64,000 bases of DNA, taken from Coriaria nepalensis (taxonomy: Eukaryota > Streptophyta > Magnoliopsida > Cucurbitales > Coriariaceae). How positions within the stretch are numbered: the first letter of the stretch is position 1; each line of letters starts with the position of its first letter. Under the pieces are notes generated by a model. The model was not told the origin of the DNA. It searched no databases and saw nothing but the letters and a program-made list of their open reading frames with translations. Made by a program: the position numbers and the translations under genes. Location: the NCBI GenBank assembly GCA_027186245.1, contig CP114499.1:6019001-6083000 (forward strand), written 5' to 3'. Positions 59,791-64,000 of the stretch are shown piece by piece.

Positions 59791-61737
59791 AAAATCAAGA
59801 CAATAAATATAGTGTATGGTAAATAAGGGATCTGACATTCATGTTTCGTGAATAAAATTAAGAACTTCATGTGCTATCATTTGTTTCTGTTCTGTTCTAT
59901 TATATTACCTTTGTTTTTGTTCTTACATGAATAAAATCTGTTCTTTCACATATTATCTCTGATGAATGGAATATTTTTAGATGAATAAAAACATGTTACA
60001 TGAATATAATCATGTGTCATGAATAAAATCTGGTCTTTCATATATTTACAGATTGTTTCTTTTCTGTTGCATTATGTTTCAGTTTGTTTCTCATCCTCCA
60101 ACATATGTGCTATATCATTTGTTTCTCTTCCATTATCTTTCAATCCAACCAGACAAGCAAATCAATTTAACATACAATTCAAATCATGATCTTCACAAAG
60201 CGGTAGATGAAAATAGATACTTAACTGTGCGATTGAACTTCAATCTAGGGAGAACCTCTGCTAGAACTTCAACTTCTCACTACCGAACGACGCATGAGAA
60301 CCTACAAAAGAAGCAGTACATTTAGGTAGAGTAAATCATAGAAATTGGTTTATGGTAAGAAGAATCAAACACAGGATGTTGGATCTTCAAAGAATTTGAG
60401 TTTAAATAAATGAAGCTTTGAGTTTCGACCTTCAAGAAACAACTTCAACAGGTTTCGCAGGTTAGAGCTTGTTAGAAATGAGGGAAAATGGAGATGACGG
60501 ACATGGAGTTTACTCTTGACCTTCAAAAACGGATAAAAATGAAGCCATGGTTGTCTAATTTGAGAGTAAGATGGGATGGTCTGAGAGGTTGAAAGATGAG
60601 TTCTTCGTCTGGTTTGATGAAAAATCGATGTAAGTGTTGAAAATTACTCAAAAGAGCAGGATTACTGAAATATGAACAGTGCTATTTATGATTTAAAATA
60701 CGAAATTTAATTTTGAAAAACTGTAAATTACAAACAAAAACAAATGTTTTAGAAAGTATGATTTAAAACCCAGAAAACGTGATTTAAAATCAACCAATTT
60801 AAAAAAATAAAAATAAAAAAATAAATGAATAAAGTAAAAAAAACTGACACAAAAGGGCGAAACAGCGCCTACATAATTTTGTTGAATCACTGTAATAACA
60901 TGGGGCCTTAAAAAAATCAGATGTAATTTTGTTTTGATGACATCTGATTTCTGACACTCTACTGATACGGTTCTGGAGTCAATCATGTGTTGTTTGTGTC
61001 ATTGGTATTTGTGGGGGGTTTTGGTAAATGAGGTTATTAGTTAGTCAAGCAAGCAAGTAGCAAATGCTAAGTGGCAAGAAGTGACATCAATTTTTGATAG
61101 CTAAACATAAGGTTATATCTAGCTAGCTGCTGCTGCCACAGTCCAGAAAAGAACATAAGAATAGATCCCAAGCAAGGTGGATTAGACCAAGTACAAGACA
61201 AAAGTAAACTACAAGCCATCTTCTCAATTCGTCCTTTTGTACTTGGGTTTGTGTCCCACTTATTCGGACTTATCAATCTTTGTCTAAAAGATTGTCGCAA
61301 TGAATACCATTCATTTGTATATAATTAATTTTTATATTAATTTATAATTACATAGTATTTTTTCACTCATTGAATGAAAATTAAAACAGTCCAAATTGAT
61401 GAATGGATGGACCATCAAACCTGGCACCGAACTTTGTATCTCACCCCCACTTACAAAATCACGGTCGGAAGTTCTTACACGCCACGCTAACCAAAATTCA
61501 GTTACGACTTTTTTTCCTCTCAGATGGCGTTCAAAATGGCTTAGTAGTTTGTTTGTTCCGTATAAATAATACTCGAATAAACATTAAAAAAAAAGAAAGT
61601 TCTAAAATATTATTAAAGAAATGTTATCAGTTATTAAATTCCCAATTCCGACCCAAATCCAGACACCATTTCTAGTCAGAGCTTCGGCAGACAAGATCAG
61701 TAATCCAAGCCAAGGGATAAAGAAGAAGAAGAAGATA
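59791..61737. other. Spacer and promoter of the dioxygenase gene
   Basis: AT-rich DNA with a repeated ATGAATAAAA-type word near 59930-60030. Short open frames lack known domains. The last few hundred bases should include the dioxygenase promoter. A second in-frame ATG at 61621 lies upstream of the start I chose. Confidence 0.45.
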
Positions 61738-62893
61738 ATGGAAATCGAATACGACAGAGCGCAAGCCCTCAAGCAGTTTGAAGAGACCAAGGCCGGCGTT
61801 AAGGGCCTGGTCGATTCCGGCGTCACCTCCATACCCCGTTTCTTCATCCACCCGCCCGAAACCCTCGCCCAACTCAAACCCGATACCAAACTCCCACCCG
61901 ACGTCGTCATACCCACTGTCGACCTATCCGACGTTGACTCCCCTTCCAGACGCGCCTCTATCGTCGACCAGCTCAAACACGCTTCCTCCACCTTTGGATT
62001 CTTCCAGATCATCAATCACGGGGTCCCCGTTGAACTTCTTAACCGCACCATCGATTCGATGAAGGCCTTCCACGAGCTTCCTGAGGACATCAGAGGGCGG
62101 TCGTACCGTAGAGATCTAGGCACGGGCGTATCTTATCTTTCCAACATCGATCTGTTCCACGCGAAGGCTGCTAGCTGGAGGGACACGATTCAGATCAGGT
62201 TGGGCCCCACGCCAGCTGCGTACGAGGACATTCCGGAGATCTGTAGGGAGGCGGTGTTGGAGTATGATAAGGAGATCGTGCGGTTGGGTGACGAGTTGAT
62301 GGGGTTGTTGTGTGAAGGGCTGGGATTGGATACGGACAGGTTGAAGGAGTTGACGTGTGGGGAAGGGAGAGTCATGGCGGCACACTACTACCCGCCTTGC
62401 CCTCAGCCTGATCTAACGGTTGGTCTGAACTCTCACACAGATCCTGGAATATTAGCCGTTGTTTTGCAGGACCAGATAGGTGGACTGCAGGTTAAGTACG
62501 GTGGGGGTTGGGTCGATGTTAAACCTGTCCCTGGCGCTCTTGTTATCAACGTCGGAGATTTACTCCAGGTAAATAATTATAATTTACTATTATATTAAAA
62601 TTATTAATTATATTTTATATATATTATTTTTTGGTTTATGCAAGATAATATCGAACGATGAGTACAAGAGCGTGGAGCATAGAGTGGTGGCGAACGCGCA
62701 CAAGGAGGCGCGTGTGTCGATAACGATATTCCTAAATCCAAGCGTAAGGGAGAAAGAGTATGGCCCATTTCCAGAGCTTACAAAAGGAGAGAGGGGCACT
62801 GTCTACAAGCAATTCTCTTACCAAGATTTCATGAGACGTTTCTTCACTAAAGAGCTTGATGGCAAGTCTTTGCCTAATTTCTACAGGCTCTAA
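61738..62893 (+). CDS. 2-oxoglutarate/Fe(II) dioxygenase, ACC oxidase homolog type
   Basis: Two exons (61738-62568, 62645-62893) join to 359 residues. The N-terminal DIOX_N domain has PTVDLSDVDSP and STFGFFQIINHGVPVELLNR. The catalytic jelly-roll has YYPPCPQPDLTVGLNSHTDP with the iron-binding HxD pair, GGLQVKYGGGWVDVKPVPGA and NVGDLLQIISNDEYKSVEHR with the second His. The RVSI motif binds 2-oxoglutarate. Length and the GVKGLVDSGVTSIPRFFIHP start are typical of the 1-aminocyclopropane-1-carboxylate oxidase homolog (At1g06620-like) group. These are not true ethylene-forming ACC oxidases and oxidise specialised metabolites; the substrate is unknown. ATG 61738 was chosen for fit to the family; an in-frame upstream ATG at 61621 would add a 39-residue extension. 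Confidence 0.93.
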
Positions 62894-63697
62894 GTAAGAA
62901 GATGAAGGTCTCTAAGTCTATATATATAGATGAAAAGTGATTGAATGTCTATATTCTTCACACGAGATATTAAGTTCTATCAATTATTTTCATGCGATAA
63001 AAGATGTGACGTTTGTAATTGCAATTGAATTTGATATGCCGGTACTCATCATTTATAAGATATCTATATAGTTTTGATCATCCTTTACCTACAGATGCTG
63101 TAGCGACTTATAAATCAAAGTGGATGCTGTCTTTTACATCAAAAAGATATGTCGGTAGATTTCCTAACGGTGAATTCTTGTTACCTCTAAGCTATCGGTT
63201 GTTATTTTTTCAATTGGCCTTCCGATTGTCATCTTTTCAATTGGGCTATAGGCTGACACTTTTTTTTTTTTTGACGGCATGTCGTCAGCGAATCTTCTTA
63301 TGAACGGCAAGCTGATTACCCCTAAAAAACATCCGACTCTACCTAGGTAGCCAAGGCCGACTGTCCCACTGATGATCGATAGAGATCAAGTCTACAATAT
63401 CATCCAATATATAGACGGCTTAGCCGACTGGTAACCACCATGGCTAGTATATTATAAGTCATACCCTGATGAAATTGACTAACAACTATTCCTTCATAGC
63501 TACTAGGTTGTCCATTTAAGCCTTTTCTCGGACGAAGACCTAATCTAATCGACAATTGAACACAGCGGCTAATTCACAGTCTAATGTGGAGAGGCCGGTG
63601 CTAACAACTGACTCCAACTTGGACTTTGCCCCCTGGTTCCATCCGGACTTGGCATGAGATGGAACAATCTTTCTATATTCAATTCTACTGAATCTAG
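62894..63697. other. 3' UTR and left part of an LTR element
   Basis: The dioxygenase 3' UTR runs to about 63000. From about 63060 sequence resembling the leader of the next LTR retrotransposon begins. GCTATCGGTTG and GGGCTATAGGCTG show a short internal duplication near 63191 and 63243. Limits of the element are not visible. Confidence 0.4.
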
Positions 63698-64000
63698 CTA
63701 GAGGTGACAGTAGCCAATTTGTCTCGCTTGTACCAAAGAATGGGAGAATTGGTCGATGCCTATTTAGCTCAGTTCAAGCAACATTATGACCAATGCCACT
63801 TCACTCTTCCCGAACTTGAGTTCATAAGATTGGCCGTTAACGGTCTTGATATAGAATTTTGAAAGAACTTCGATGGGATGAAGTTTCTGAATTTCTTGAG
63901 CTTTCAACGAGAACATCCTATTATGAAAAGTTATTGAAAGAGAAAGCTCAACGGAAAAATGTGTTCATGGGAACCTACTATCAAGAATCCACTTTCGAGG
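63698..64000 (+). mobile_element. Gypsy-type gag fragment, cut by window end
   Basis: The plus strand reads NLSRLYQRMGELVDAYLAQF, then CHFTLPELEFIRLAVNGLD and LSTRTSYYEKLLKEKAQRK. This is the retrotransposon gag fold of Ty3/gypsy elements (GE-L-Y--RF---C followed by NGL). One in-frame TGA interrupts it at 63860-63862. The frame is open at base 64000, so the rest lies outside. Confidence 0.7.

Larger units (their letters stand above)
53805..60907. mobile_element. Possible outer limits of a large PIF/Harbinger-type element
   Basis: The left edge is GGCCATGTTCTTG preceded by TAA. The right edge, on the other strand, is GGCCCCATGTTATTACAG preceded by TTA-side sequence. The shared GGCC-CATGTT words and the TAA/TTA flanks fit PIF/Harbinger ends, and the interior holds Harbinger proteins. 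The similarity covers only about a dozen bases, so this is a weak call. Confidence 0.25.

Noticed and set aside
1..64000. CRISPR arrays, bacterial operons, organelle DNA or rRNA genes
   Set aside because: No direct-repeat/spacer arrays, no polycistronic layout, and no organelle or rRNA genes; the gene content is plant nuclear.

Overview
This is nuclear DNA from a flowering plant, most likely a core eudicot. The evidence is many GT-AG introns, AT-rich spacers, and plant-specific families: MAP70, VQ, type-B response regulator, P-class PPR, and an ankyrin/PGG protein. The species cannot be named from the sequence. I rebuilt the multi-exon genes by joining splice sites by hand. Every intact model closes in frame from ATG to stop with a coding length divisible by three.

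Layout. 0.2-10 kb: a RING-H2 membrane E3 ligase (-), CPSF73-II/INTS11-like endonuclease (-) and MAP70 (+); the last two share a divergent promoter. 10-14.2 kb: a small palindromic repeat, a 1.75-kb foldback element built from ~27-bp palindromic units, and a dead E2 gene with two in-frame TGA codons. 14.7-23.4 kb: an ankyrin/PGG protein (+) and VAC14 (-, 20 exons). 24.1-27.9 kb: a NUP155 pseudogene that has lost most of its beta-propeller and carries an inverted scrap of the missing exon. 29-43.7 kb: a SEC14-like protein with a GC-AG intron, a decayed hAT transposase, a type-B response regulator, a small plastid-predicted protein, a PPR protein, a BAP31-like ER protein and a VQ protein. 45.2-53.1 kb: a caleosin/peroxygenase, a decayed LINE and a UEV1 with a CaaX end. 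53.8-60.9 kb: transposon debris, namely a plant transposon protein split by a TRIM-like mini-LTR element, and a PIF/Harbinger transposase with its Myb/SANT partner. 61.7-64 kb: an ACO-homolog type 2-oxoglutarate dioxygenase and the start of a gypsy-type gag cut by the window end.

From memory of Arabidopsis, CPSF73-II, MAP70, ankyrin/PGG, VAC14, the type-B response regulator and the PPR protein match a run on chromosome 2 (about At2g01680-At2g01760). The gene-dense left two thirds therefore looks like an old conserved block, with NUP155 and other genes interspersed. The right third is mobile-element territory with a few intact genes. There is no operon-like co-regulation; the genes serve separate housekeeping and signalling roles.
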